Positions 37,160 through 48,516 of a DNA stretch of 64,000 nucleotides are shown here, piece by piece (positions within the stretch are counted from its first letter, which is position 1; every line of letters begins with the position of its first letter). The DNA comes from Cynocephalus volans (lineage: Eukaryota > Chordata > Mammalia > Dermoptera > Cynocephalidae). The notes beneath the pieces are model-generated. The model had not been told where the DNA came from. It saw only the letters and a list, made by a program, of their open reading frames with translations, and did no database searches. The translations under genes and the position numbers were made by a program. The stretch is taken from NCBI RefSeq assembly GCF_027409185.1, contig NC_084469.1, positions 101,743,835-101,807,834 on the forward strand, given 5' to 3'.

Positions 37160-37340
37160 ATGTGCTTAGCATATCACACTGTGCTTCCTGTTTTACATGC
37201 ATGACTTCATTTAATCCTGAATATACTTTTTGAGCTCTTTCCTGTCATTCACCTTATTTCATAGAAGAAACTGACATTGAGTTGGACTATAACCTGGTAA
37301 CCTGACTGCAAACCCACTTCCAACTTTGCTATTCCTTTTT
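37160..37340 (+). mobile_element. MIR SINE
   Basis: GACTTCATTTAATCCTGAAT, a TTATTTCATAGAAGAAACTG block and the following AACCTGACTGCAAACCCA follow MIR order. Confidence 0.65.
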
Positions 37341-37487
37341 CTGGTAAGAATAGTGATGTCGTTTTCTACCCCAAAGCAGCAATCTAGATTTGAAAGCTGG
37401 TTTGTCTGGATGATTCGGAGTAACACGCTACCTAAAATAACTTTTGAGATGTTGTTTCTTTATGTTTCTATCTTCATTCTTTGCTTC

Positions 37488-37572
37488 TGCTTTCCTTCCT
37501 TTCTTTCTCTTTCCTCCTTCCCTTTTATACTTCCTTCCCTCCTTCCTTCCTTTCTTAATTTCTTCATTCCCT
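37488..37572 (+). repeat. Polypyrimidine (TTCC)n tract
   Basis: Imperfect TTCC/TTTC repeats for about 85 bp, almost purine-free. Confidence 0.9.
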
Positions 37573-37599
37573 TTGGCTATTCAATTGTTTAATGTTTAC

Positions 37600-38015
37600 T
37601 TCTTCCATTCCTTCTTATGGTTGAATAATATTCCATTGAATGTATACACCGCAAATTGCATATTCATTTATCCACTGATTGTCACTTGGAGTATTGCTAA
37701 CCTTTGGTTATTCTGAATAGTGTTGCAATGAACATGCATATACATTTATTTGTATGAGCACTTTTTTGCAGTTATTTGGGGAGTATACCTAAAAGTGGGA
37801 CTGCTGAGTCATTATACTTGGTTTAATTTTTTGAGGAATTAATAAATGCGTTTTTTAAAGCAGCTGGCACATTTTACATTCCCAGTAATATATGAGGGTT
37901 CCAATATCTTCACATCCTCACTAATATTTTTTATTTTAATTTTAAAAATGAGAGCCTCCTAGTGCATGTGAAGTGGTATCTCATTGTGCTCTTTATGTGA
38001 TTTTTTTTCTCTCAT
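37600..38015 (-). mobile_element. Old L1 3' region
   Basis: Diverged minus-strand ORF2 C-terminus. Its continuation is cut off by the tail of the younger L1 at 38020. Confidence 0.7.
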
Positions 38016-38019
38016 CGTT

Positions 38020-40740
38020 TTAGTTTTTTATTTTTTTTATTTTTTTTTTTATATTTTGTTGTATTTTATTTTGTCAAAATACAATGTGGTTGATTATTGT
38101 GGCCCATTACCGAAACCTCCCTCCCTCCTGCCTCTCCCTCCTCTCTTCCAACAATGTCCTTTCTGTTCGCTTGTCGTATCAGTTCAAGGAATTGTAATTG
38201 TGGTGTCTTCTTCCCCCCACTCCCGTTTTTTTATTTGTTTGTTTATTTACTTATTTATTTTTTAGCACCCACAAATAAGTGAGAACATATGATATTTCTC
38301 TTTCTGTGCCTAACTTGTTTCACTTAATATAATTCTCTCTAGGTCCATCCATGTTGTTGCAAATGGCAGTATTTCATTCTTTTTTATAGCAGAGCAGTAT
38401 TCCATTGTGTATACCACATTTTCGGTATCCAGTCATCTGATGATGGACATTTGGGCTGATTCCAACTCTTAGCTATTGTAAAGAGTGCTGCGATGAACAT
38501 TGGGAAACAGGTATACCTTCGACTTGATGATTTCCATTCCTCTGGGTATATTCCCAGCAGTGGGATAGCTGGGTCCTATGGTAGATCTATCTGCAATTGT
38601 TTGAGAAACCTCAATACCATTTTCCATAGAGGCTGCACCATTTTGCAGTCCCACCAACAATGTATGAGAGTTCCTTTTTCTCCTCAACCTGGCCAGCATT
38701 TATCATTCACAGTATTTTGGATATTAGCCACTCTAATTGGGGTGAGATGGTATCTCAGTGTGGTTTTGATTTGCATTTCCCGAATGCTGAGTGATGTTGA
38801 GCATTTTTTCATATGTCTGTTGGCCATTCGTATATCTTCTTTTGAGAAATGCTTACTTAGCTCTTTTGCCCATTTTTTAATTGAGCTGCTAGTTTTTATG
38901 TTGTAAAGTTGTTTTAGTTCCTTGTATATTCTGGATACTAATCCTTTGTCAGATGTATATTTTGCAAATATTTTCTCCCACCCTGTTGGTTGTCTTTTCA
39001 CTCTCTTAATTGTTTATTTTGCTGTGCAGAAGCTTTTTAGTTTCATATAATCCCATTTGTTTATTTTTCCTTTGGTTGCCCATGCTTTTGGGGTCATATT
39101 CATGAAGTCTGTGTCCTGTCTTACTTCCTAAAGTGTTTCTTCTATGTTTTCTTTAAGAAGTTTTACAGTTTCAGGGTGTATATTTAATTCTTTAATCCAT
39201 TTTGAGTTGACTTTAGTATATGGTGAAAGGTATAGGTATAGTTTCATTCTCCTGCATATGGATATCCAGTTATCCCAGCACCATTTGCTGAAGAGGCAGT
39301 CTCTTCCCCAGTGTATATGCTTGGGGCCTTTGTCAAAGATCAGATGGCCATAGGTGTGTGGGTTGATTTGTGGATTCTCTATTCTATTTCATTGATCAGT
39401 GTGTTTCTTTTTAATGCCAGTACCAGGCTGTTTTGGTTATTATACTTTGTAGTATAGTTTAAAGTCAGGGAGTGTTATTCCTCCAGATTTGTTTTGTTTT
39501 GTTTTTGTTGTTTTTGTTTGTTTTTTTGTTTTTTGTTTTTTGTTTTTTGCTCAACATTGCTTTGGCTATGTGTGGTCTTTTGTTATTCCATATAAATGTC
39601 TGTTTAGTATTTTCCATTTCTGAGAAAAACATCATTGGAATTTTGATGGGGATTGCATTGAATTTGTATATCACATTGGGTAGTATGAACATATTCACAA
39701 TATTGATTCTTCCAATCCAAGAGCATGGGATATCTTTCCATCTTCTTGTATCCTCTCTAATTTCTCTCAGCAGTGGTTTGTAGTTCTCATTACAGAGATT
39801 TTTCACATCCTCGGTTAACTCAATTCCTAAGTATTTCTTTTTTTTGGTGGCTATTGTAAATGGACTAGCTTTCTTGATTTCTCTTTCTGCATGTTCACTA
39901 TTGGAGAATAGAAATGCTACTGATTTTTGTGTGTTGATTTTGTATCCTGCTACTTTGTTGAAATTATTTATCAACTCCAAGAGTTCTTTTGTAGAGGCTT
40001 TAGGCTATTCGATATATAGGATCATGTCAGCTGCAAAGAGGGACAGTTTGACTTCATCTTTTCCAATCTAGATGACCTTTATTTCTTTCTCTACTCTGAT
40101 TGCTCTGACTAGTACTTCCAACACTATGTTGAACAGAAGTGGTGAGAGTGGGCATCCTTGTGTAGTTCCTGTTCCTAAAGGAAAAGCTTCCAGCTTTTCC
40201 CCATTCAGGATGATATAGGCAGTGGATTTATCATATACGGCTTTAATTATGTTGAGATAATTTTCCTCTATACCTAACTTATATAGGGTCTTTGTCATGA
40301 ATGAATGTTGAATTTTATCAAATGCTTTTTCAGCATCTATAGAGATGATCATATGGTCCTTGTGTTCGATTTTATTAATATGGTGTATCACATTTATTGA
40401 TTTGCGTATGTTGAACCAATCTTGCATTCCCGGGATGAATCTCACTTGATTGTGGTGAATAATTTTATGTATGTGTTGCTGTATTCTGTTCGCTAGTAGT
40501 ATTTTATTACTTTTGCATCTGTATTCATCAAGGATATTGGCCTGCAGTTTTCTTTTTTAGTTGTATCTTTACCTGGTTTTGGTATCAGGATGATGTTTGC
40601 TTAACAGGATGACTTTGGGAGATTTGGCTCTGTTTCAATCTTTTGGAATATTTTGTAAAGAATTGCTGTCAATTCCTCTTTGAATGCTTGGTAAAATTCT
40701 GCTGTGAATCTATCTGGTCCTGGGCTTTTCTTTTGATTCA
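38020..40740 (-). mobile_element. Young L1, 5'-truncated in RT
   Basis: T-rich tail at 38022-38085, then minus-strand 3' UTR and ORF2. Frames at 38684-39001, 39465-39980 and 40068-40445 read the C-terminal domain, thumb and RT palm ([29 protein letters not shown]). It ends at about 40740 near the RT N-terminus. An A/C-rich simple repeat has expanded inside ORF2 at 39483-39550. Confidence 0.9.
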
Positions 40741-41330
40741 CACAAGTTTTTAAGTTTGATGAAGTCCACTGCTTTTGGTGTCACATGTAAGAATCCATTG
40801 CCAAATCCACAGTAATGAACATATTCCCCTACGTTTTGGTCTTGGTTCTTTTCCTGTTACTTTACCAGAATATGTGAAACTGGGTAACTTATAAAGAAAC
40901 AAAATTTATTTCTCACAGTACAATAGATGGAAAAACTCATTGTGAAGGAGGCACATGTTGTGAGTGCCTTCTTCTTGGTGGGGACTCTCTGCAGAGTCCC
41001 AAAGTGTTGCAGGGTATCACATGGTGAGGTGGCAAAATTGTGTTAATCTGCTCACTAGATTTCCTTGTAATGCTAACAGTGTACTCCCATGATAAACTCT
41101 TAATCCATTTTGTGTAGTACTCATAATCCAATTAGTCTTCAAGGCCCCACCTTTTAAATACCATAGTCAAATTTCCCAGCCACATAACACTGTTACAGTA
41201 ATGATTACGTTTCAACATGAACTTTCCAGGGATATTCAAACTGCAGCAGTTTTCTTCTGAGATCTTTAGGGTTTTTGCTTTTATATTGAACCTGTTAGTT
41301 CTTTCATTTAAATTTACTTTTTTCTTAATT
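40741..41330 (-). mobile_element. Old L1 fragment split by an LTR
   Basis: 40745-40836 and 41249-41330 are parts of the same old L1 ORF2 region. The LTR at 40837-41248 sits between them. Confidence 0.55.
40837..41248 (-). mobile_element. ERVL-MaLR solo LTR
   Basis: On the minus strand it starts TGCTGCAGTTTG and ends in the family's CTGGTAAAG...AACCAAGACCA-like terminus. The plus-strand ACTGGGTAACTTATAAAG block, with TTTATT (a minus-strand polyadenylation signal) just downstream, is characteristic of MaLR (MST/MLT1/THE1-like) LTRs. GTTT occurs on both sides, a possible short target duplication. Confidence 0.75.
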
Positions 41331-41700
41331 TAAACTTGATAATTGTATATATTTATGTGATTCAATGTGATATTTTAGTAAACCCATGAAAGGTGCAATT
41401 TTCATCTCAGGGTAATTGGCATATCTGTTATCTCAAATATTTGTCATCCTTTGTTTTGGAAACATTCAAATTCTCTATATTTTCTATTCGAAATTATACA
41501 GCAAATTGTTAATTGTAGTCTAGAGTGCTACAAAACACTAGATATTATTCTTCCTATCTAGTGTTGGTCCATTTTTATGTTAATTTTTGCATATGGTGTG
41601 AGGTAGAGATTCAATTTCTTTCTTTTGCATTGAGTTTGTCTTTGGGAAGGTTCAGTTTGATGTGCACACATTACTAATATTCACTTGGCAGTGGAATACG
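41331..41700 (-). mobile_element. Old L1 3' UTR and ORF2 scraps
   Basis: The minus strand resembles an L1 3' UTR (41330-41530), followed by a small ORF2-derived piece (41565-41650). 41700-41980 has no recognised content. Confidence 0.55.
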
Positions 41701-41984
41701 TTGATCTGGTGTCTGTCTGTCTAAATGTCAGTAGTGGTAATGAGCATTGCATTTACAGAAAAGGAAGTCAGTAAAGAAAGTTTATACTTGACTGAGTTTT
41801 ACTCGTGTCCTTTTATTTCTAGGTTTAGCTCTCCCTTCCTAAAAAATGTCCTTCACCATTCCTGACCCTCATTCATGATGAATCAGCACTCATGGGATAC
41901 TATACATTTTGTTACTGGTTATACTCCCAGGAAAGTGGACTATGAGATAAGGAAAGACATGCAGGAACTTTCTTGGTGCATGCT

Positions 41985-42540
41985 CTTGTAATAAACATCT
42001 GTGAGAAGAATGGCCATAAGCAGCATGGGCAGCAAGATAAGCTCCAGAACCACCCTAATTGTCCATCATCAGATGACTGGATAAGGAAAATGGCGTATAT
42101 TTACATGATGGAATACTACTCTGCCATAAAAAAGAATAAAATACTGCCATTTGCAGCAACATGGATGAACTTAGGGAAAATTATGTTAAGTGAAAAGCCT
42201 GGCACAGAAATAGAAATACCACAGGTCCTCACTTACACGTGGGAGCTAAAAATTAAAATAAAGAAATAAATAAAAAAAGAAAGAAAGACCCAACAATCAC
42301 AATAATACATTGAACTTTCAAAAGCAGAAAATGGAACTGGGGTCACCTGAGGTGGAAAAGGGGGAAAAAGAGGAGGGTTAAGTGAGGAATTGGTAAAGGG
42401 CTGCAAAAATCAATTACATTATACAATGCTGAATACACTAAATACCTTGATTTGAACATCATATATTGCACACTGATATTGATATTCAATGCTGTACCCA
42501 CCGATATGTACAATCAACTATGTTCAAATAAAGAAATGAG
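41985..42540 (+). mobile_element. L1 3' end
   Basis: ORF2 C-terminus in a 98-codon frame (41973-42269, [15 protein letters not shown]), then a 3' UTR ending ATGTTCAAATAAAG at about 42535. Its 3' UTR differs from the young tails at 5.5 and 52.5 kb. Confidence 0.8.
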
Positions 42541-42592
42541 ACCCTGGGCTGAGATACGATTATAACAGAGCTTCAGATGACTCCATAGGTAG

Positions 42593-42917
42593 CTCAAAAA
42601 CTGGGATAGACCTCTGAGAGTTCTATTTTGTTGAGTAAAGACACTGGGTCTCCATGTCTCATCAGAGATTTAGTCTTTAATACATCTAATTCCATCTTGG
42701 CATACGCTTTTCAGAGAACCCAAACCAATAAACGTTTTTTGCTTTTCTCAGAGACAGACATTTCAAAGACTAAATCTCCGATGAGACATGAAGACCCACC
42801 TTCTTTCCTCAACAAAATAGAACTCTCAGAGGTCTATCCCAGTTTTTGAGAAAAGCAAAAAACGTTTATCGGTTTGGGTTCTCTGAAAAGCATACGTCAA
42901 GATGGAATTAGATGTAT
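42593..42917. repeat. Inverted, circularly permuted 155-bp duplication
   Basis: Three blocks occur twice in opposite orientation: A 42593-42635 with A' 42808-42850 (43 bp, identical), B 42646-42678 with B' 42765-42797 (33 bp, two differences), L 42680-42749 with L' 42848-42917 (70 bp, a few differences). The first copy reads A-B-L; the second, read on its own strand, L-A-B. The unit is unknown to me and has no coding content beyond chance. Confidence 0.9.
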
Positions 42918-42924
42918 AAGAAAC

Positions 42925-43158
42925 AAAATGGCAGGAAAGCCTGTAAAAAATAATAGTATGACTAAGCATAACAGAAAGAAAACAAGAATCAATAAAATCT
43001 GAAAAGTAAATGCAGACATTACAATTGATACCACAGAAATACAAAGAATTATTAAAAAGTATTATGAACTATACACCAACAAATTAGAAAACCTAGTGAA
43101 AATGGATACCTTTCTGACATATAACCCACCAAGACTAAACCAAGAGAAAATAGCATTG
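42925..43158 (+). mobile_element. L1 ORF2 fragment
   Basis: Reads the segment between endonuclease and RT ([20 protein letters not shown]). Confidence 0.7.
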
Positions 43159-43620
43159 GCTATTTGGGGTCTTTTGTAGATTCATACAAATTTTAAGATT
43201 TTTTTTCTATTTCACTGAAGAATATTATTGATATTTGTATGGAAATTGCATTGAATCTATAGATTGCTTTGGATAGTATGGTCATTTTGACATTATTCCA
43301 ATTCATGAACATGGAATGTCATTCTATTTCTTGAGTTCTCTTTAATTTCTTTCATCAGAGTTTTGCAATTTTCATTGTAGAGACCTTCCACCTTATTGCT
43401 TAAGTTTATTCCTAGGTTTTGGGGGCTTTTTTGGTGGATATTATATGCAGGATTGCTTTCTTGATTAATGTTTCAGCTGCTTCATTGTTGCTGTATAAAA
43501 ACGTTACTGATTTTTAAATGTTGATTTTGTGACCTGTATCTTCACTAAATTTGTTTATCAATTCTAAAAGTTTTTTGGTAGAGTCTTTTTTTTTTCTAGG
43601 ATAGCTTTGGCTATTCATAT
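43159..43620 (-). mobile_element. L1 ORF2 RT fragment
   Basis: Minus-strand RT/thumb region, diverged, with a poly-T interruption near 43590. It is not contiguous in L1 coordinates with the plus fragment on its left. Confidence 0.7.
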
Positions 43621-43639
43621 TTTTGTTATACCAATTGTG

Positions 43640-44850
43640 GTAGAAGATATTGGTGTCTGGGCTGCCTGCTCCTGGAGGTTACTTATGCTTCTGGTGCTAT
43701 TCAGGTTTCATCCCAGAGGTTCCAATTACAATATGGACTGGTGCAGGGGCTGTTTGACTTCATGGCTTAGTAGCTCCAATACAACCAGGCTTATAATGGG
43801 AGGTTTCAGATATGTGGTCACAGCATCTCATATCTACCAGGACTCAGAAACAAAGCAGAAACTATTTTGCAAAAGACATATACTTATTTTCTCTAGGGAG
43901 CATACCTTGCTCTAGAATCCCCAGGGCCTGCATTGTGATTCTCCCACTGGAAGATGCCATAGATACACATAGAATCTCCTTTCCCTACTGACTTTTCACA
44001 CCTTGGTTCTGGAAGATAATATGATCCAAGTAATAGAGGTGTATAATGACAGGAGGGGAGAAGATGTTGGATGCAGGAGAACCATTTGGCATTTCTTGGT
44101 ATGCCCATTATCAATTTTGATAATTACCAATTATCAAATGCAGCAGCCATCACCTGAGAAAAAATGAAGGCCAGGGCTCAGAACCCTCAGGGATGAAGGT
44201 CAACGTTACCTTGTAAATCATTCAGACTAGCAGAGGTGTTATTCAGAAATGAGGGAAATTGAGAATGAATAGTAGAGAGGAGTGACATTGAATATCATTT
44301 ATGGTCTTGAGATATTTGTCCCACTGACCCTCCTTCTACAATTAGTTCATTTCATAAGCCTCTCTTTTCTTTCATAAAGTCAAAAAGAACATGGAGGTGC
44401 TACTCCCAGAACTTACACTAAGAAATTTATTCAAATGGCCAAAGGGGTGGACTGTAATGGATGCTGTGCTGCATTCCTCATTTATTTGTTCAGAAATAAG
44501 GGCTATTTTTTCATGCATGCAGAGTATAGCAATATTGTAATCCACCAATTCAACACTCTTTGAGAAACTCCCTCAGCTTAAGGAGTCAGCTGCACCCAAA
44601 AACACAACACTGAGGTCTCTTGCTGTGGGAGCATAATGGACTGACAGTCATCTGAATCTACCACTGTGTTTGCACTGACTTTGCTCCTTTTCTGCACCCA
44701 GCCACTAACACTATGCAGCAAGGCACCAGTGTATGCCCATTCCTGTGGCCACATAATCATATTAATGACCTGGGTCCACTAAATCTGTCAGGATGATGAC
44801 TCCTCTTCTTGGCATGAGGGACCTGAAATGCAGGGCAGCAACATAGCTTG
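43640..44850 (-). other. Possible ERVL/MaLR internal remnant
   Basis: Minus-strand short frames at 43893-44114 and 44578-44760 have the flavour of MaLR internal regions, but I cannot align them with confidence. If viral it is a much-broken fossil. Otherwise unclassified. 44851-45195 is also unassigned. Confidence 0.25.
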
Positions 44851-45195
44851 AAGTTTAAAAGGACATTTGCCATGTCTTTAGAAGTGCTATCCCTTTAGGA
44901 ATCTAGACCTATAAATCTGCAGAAACCATAGCTGTGGGGCCAGGAAGGACAAACTTCTCTAGCAGCTCATTGGAAATAATATTAGGGAAGGCCACTTCTA
45001 CTCTCAATTTATCAATTTCTGGACTCATGTACCCTATATATTAGGAGATACAGCATGTTGTGATTTTTCATTGATTTCCTGTGTGTATTGCATCCCCCAA
45101 ATTATATAGGAAGTAATTTCTGTGTATTCAAATGCATTCATTTCAGTCATTGTCTTTGAAATTAAACATGCTCTCATATCTTCCATTAAAAACAT

Positions 45196-45370
45196 TTCTA
45201 GGGAGAGATTGGACAAGGAGCAAAAAGAATAAGTACAATTTGTAACAATATACATGCTGGTAATATTGATTTGATGAACATATGTCAACATTCAATCCCC
45301 AAAATATGTATAATCAATTATGATTCAATAAAAAAAAGAAAGAAAGAATATATAAATAAATAAATAAACT
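45196..45370 (+). mobile_element. L1 3' UTR tail
   Basis: Closely matches the 3' end of the composite element at 14760-14900 (TACAATTTGTAACAATATA, AATATTGATTTGATGAAC) and ends in an A-rich tail. Confidence 0.85.
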
Positions 45371-45439
45371 TGTGTTAATCCAGGGGAAAAAACATTCTAC
45401 AACTCTCCCCTACTTCATATTTCCTTTAGGCTGTGCTTC

Positions 45440-45790
45440 ACTGCAGTAAACTTAAATGTTGGTTTATATTTGCCACCTATATTTTCCCAACATTCACTCT
45501 TCAGTCTACTCCAACTCAATCAGTACTGCCTTCCCCCTGCATTTAGAAGTAGTAAATGGATACCTTCCTAACATTAACAAAAGCTCCCATGCCACCAGCA
45601 AATGTCAAAGGATATTTTTCAGTCCCCATTTTGTTAGTCCTTTTAACAAAACAAAAGCTATTAGCGAATTTGTTTTCCCACAGAAAGGACCTTCTTGGAG
45701 TATATTGATTGCCAGAAATTGGGAGGAAGAAAAATGTGAAGATGATGATCAATCAACCCATACAGGGTTTTGTTATGCAAGGTAAATAAT
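45440..45790 (+). repeat. Unnamed element, copy 2 (homologous to 8885-9200)
   Basis: Carries a 109-codon frame (45456-45785) related to the minus-strand frame at 8889-9185. No recognised domain; the family is unknown to me. Confidence 0.55.
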
Positions 45791-45944
45791 TTCTTACAAT
45801 CTGTCCTGCAGAATAGTGCCGATTTACGTAATGCTAATGTATTGTGCACTTAAAATTTGCAAAGAGGGCATAGCTTTGCTTGTTTTTGTTTTTATTCTGT
45901 TTATTTTGCTAAGGCAGAAGTTATTAGACATTTGTTTAGTCTGC

Positions 45945-46300
45945 ATTATTATTATTATTTAATTGTACATGTTTATAGATTAATTGACTAAATATATGCA
46001 TATATTATATAATGACCAAATCAGAGTAGTTAGGATATTCATCACCTGAACATTCATTATTTCTTTGTGGCAATTTCCTTTTTTATCTCTCTTGAAATAT
46101 ATAGTACAGTATGATTAGCTACATGCACCCTAAAAGGATGGAACTTATTCTATCAAATTGTCACCTTGTACCCTATGACCAACATCTCCTCATTGTTCCC
46201 ATCCTTTCTACTTTCCCAGCTTCTGGTAACCAATATTCTACTCGAAGAGAAAATATTTTATATTCAGAGTTTTTATCACATGAACAAAAATAATAAAGGG
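45945..46300 (-). mobile_element. Old L1 3' UTR
   Basis: Minus-strand L1 3' UTR wording (TAATTGTACATGTTTATAGA; ATCACCTGAACATTCATTAT; ACCCTATGACCAACATCTCC). Confidence 0.65.
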
Positions 46301-46487
46301 TCTTGGAGGAAGATTTGGATTATGACTATGAGTATGTATTTTGTTCAATAGAGCTGAGGTTTCCTAAGTTGCATACAAAGTCCCAAACTCATCTCATTGC
46401 ATACATTAAATAAGTACAGCTGATCACATTTCAATCATGCCTCAATAACGCAGTTAAAAATTTTTTAAAGTTAAAAACAAGGTGTTC

Positions 46488-46646
46488 TATTAGTTCCCTG
46501 CAAGACCTAATTGTTTAAAGGATCCTGGCACCTTCTCTCACTCTCTTGCTTCTTCTCACCATGTGATCTGCTTCTACTCACCAGCTGCCTGCCACTTTTC
46601 CGCCATGAGTAGAAACAGCCTGAGGCCTGTGCAAGATGCAGCTGTC
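46488..46646 (+). mobile_element. Internal piece of an ERVL-MaLR LTR
   Basis: Aligns block by block with the MaLR LTR at 56228-56705, from TTAGTTCCCTGCAAG through CACCATGTGATCTGCTTC to GCAGCTGTCCCAGAA. Both LTR ends are absent, and the young L1 starts directly after it. Confidence 0.75.
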
Positions 46647-46654
46647 CCAGAACT

Positions 46655-47350
46655 CCCGGCCTAGTGCGCACAGAGCAGGGTGATGTCTGGCAGGGGAGGC
46701 AGGAACTCCACAGGGACCACACCGCCACCGTGGGATCCAGCAGCCTGGCCCAGTGCATGCAGAGTGGGGAGATGTCCAGCGGGGGAGGCAGAAGCTCTGC
46801 AGAGACCACACTGCCACTGCATGATCCAGCAGCCCGGCGTACAGAGCAGAGAGACATCCAGCATGGGAGGTGGAAGCTCTGTACAGACCACACACCCTGT
46901 GGGAGAGCTACCACTGCATGATCCAGAAGCAGGTAGGCTTCACCGCTGCCACCCAGCTTCATCCCAAGCCTGGCCCAGCACACACGGAGCAGGGAGACAT
47001 CCAGCAGGGGAAGGGAAAGCTCCGCAGAGACCACATGCTCTGCGGTGCCTCCACGCATCCCAGCAGCCAGGCCCAGTGTGGGCAGAACAGGAAGACGTCC
47101 AGCAAGGAAGGTGGAAACATGGCAGAGACTACACACCCTGTGGTACCACCCAGTGACTCAGCAGCCCGGGCGAGTCCAAGCTGATCAGAGAGGTGGCTCC
47201 CCGGAGAGGCCCAAGACCCGAGGCAACCACACATGCAAGGCACTAGAGGCCAACTGAGCAGTCATGGAGGTAGCAATACCAAATTGGCAACCACAGCAAC
47301 ATCTTAGTTAGTCATTAGTCTCAAACCGGTGGACTGTGAAACCCCCTGCC
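46655..47350 (+). promoter_or_regulatory. L1 5' UTR with tandem GC-rich monomers
   Basis: About five imperfect units of 85-140 bp, each with a GACATCCAGCAGGGGAGG-like block, a GCTCTGCAGAGACCACA block and CCAGCAGCCTGGCCCAG. In L1s the 5' UTR carries the RNA polymerase II promoter; tandem monomers recall mouse L1 architecture. The final 190 bp before ORF1 are not repeated. Confidence 0.8.
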
Positions 47351-47353
47351 ACA

Positions 47354-48290
47354 ATGAATAAACATCAAAAAAAAGATACCAGAAATGCAAAAAATCAAGA
47401 AAGTACACCACCAAAAGTCAATAAATCTCAAACTCTAGATCCTATAGAACAAGAAGCCCTTGAAATGACTGACAAGGAATTTCAAGTGATAATTCTAAGG
47501 AAACTGAATGAAATACAAGAAAACTCAGCTAGACATCATGATGACATGAGGAAAAGTATACAGGACCTGAAAGAGGAAATGTGCAAGAAAATCAATGGCC
47601 TGAAAAAAAATGTAGCAGAACTTGCTGAACTGAAGAAGTTATTCAGTGAAATAAAAAACACAACAGAGGGTTTAACCAGCAGGCTTGTCGAAGTTGAAGA
47701 GAGAACCTCTGAACTTGAAGATGGGCTGTTTGAAATAACACAAGAAGACAAAAAAAAGAAAAAAGAATCAAAGAAACTGAAGAAAATCTGAGAGAGCTAT
47801 CAGACAACATTAAGCGCTCAAATATCCGAGTCATGGGTATTCCAGAAGGAGAGGAAAATGGAGATTGCATGGAAAACATATTCACCAAAAATGGCAGAAA
47901 TCTTCCCAGGTATAGGAAAAATCACAGTTCTTCAGATCCAGGAAGCTCAACGATCTCCAAATGTATTCAACCCAAAAAGGCCTTCTCCAAGACATGTTAT
48001 AGTCAAAATGGCAAAACTCAGAGACAAAGAGAGAATCTTAAAAGCTGCAAAAGAGAAGTGTCAAATCACATATAAGGGAGCCCCAATCAGGCTAACATGA
48101 GGCTTTTCATCACAAACCCTAAAAGCTAGAAAGGAATGGGATGATATATTCAAAATACTAAAAGACAAAGATTGCCAGCCAAGAATACTCTATCCTGCAA
48201 GGCTATCCTTCTGAAATGAAGGGCAAATAGTATATTTCTCAGACAAACAAAAACTGCGGGAGTTCACTAGCACACAACCACCTTACAAGA
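47354..48290 (+). pseudogene. L1 ORF1 (RNA-binding protein), frame broken
   Basis: Starts MNKHQKKDTRN. The coiled-coil part runs open to 47791 (heptad-rich, ELKKLFSEIKNT), then the reading shifts, with the RRM/C-terminal part open at 47858-48100 (IQEAQRSPNVFNPKRPSPRH). ORF1p normally trimerises and coats L1 RNA; this copy cannot make the whole protein. Confidence 0.85.
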
Positions 48291-48516
48291 AATCCTCAAG
48301 GGAGTACTGGGTTTCGTTCCTGAAAAATAACTACCACTGCCATAAAACCCAAGAAAAATCAAAACCCACTAGTTTAATAAAAATGGCATTCATGAAGAGA
48401 AAACAAACAAACAAAAATGCTATCTACAACCTAAGAAACCAACAAACACAGAAACCAAACAGTAAAGCAGAAAGCAAGGAACAAAAGACACCTAAGACAA
48501 CCAAACAACCAATAAA

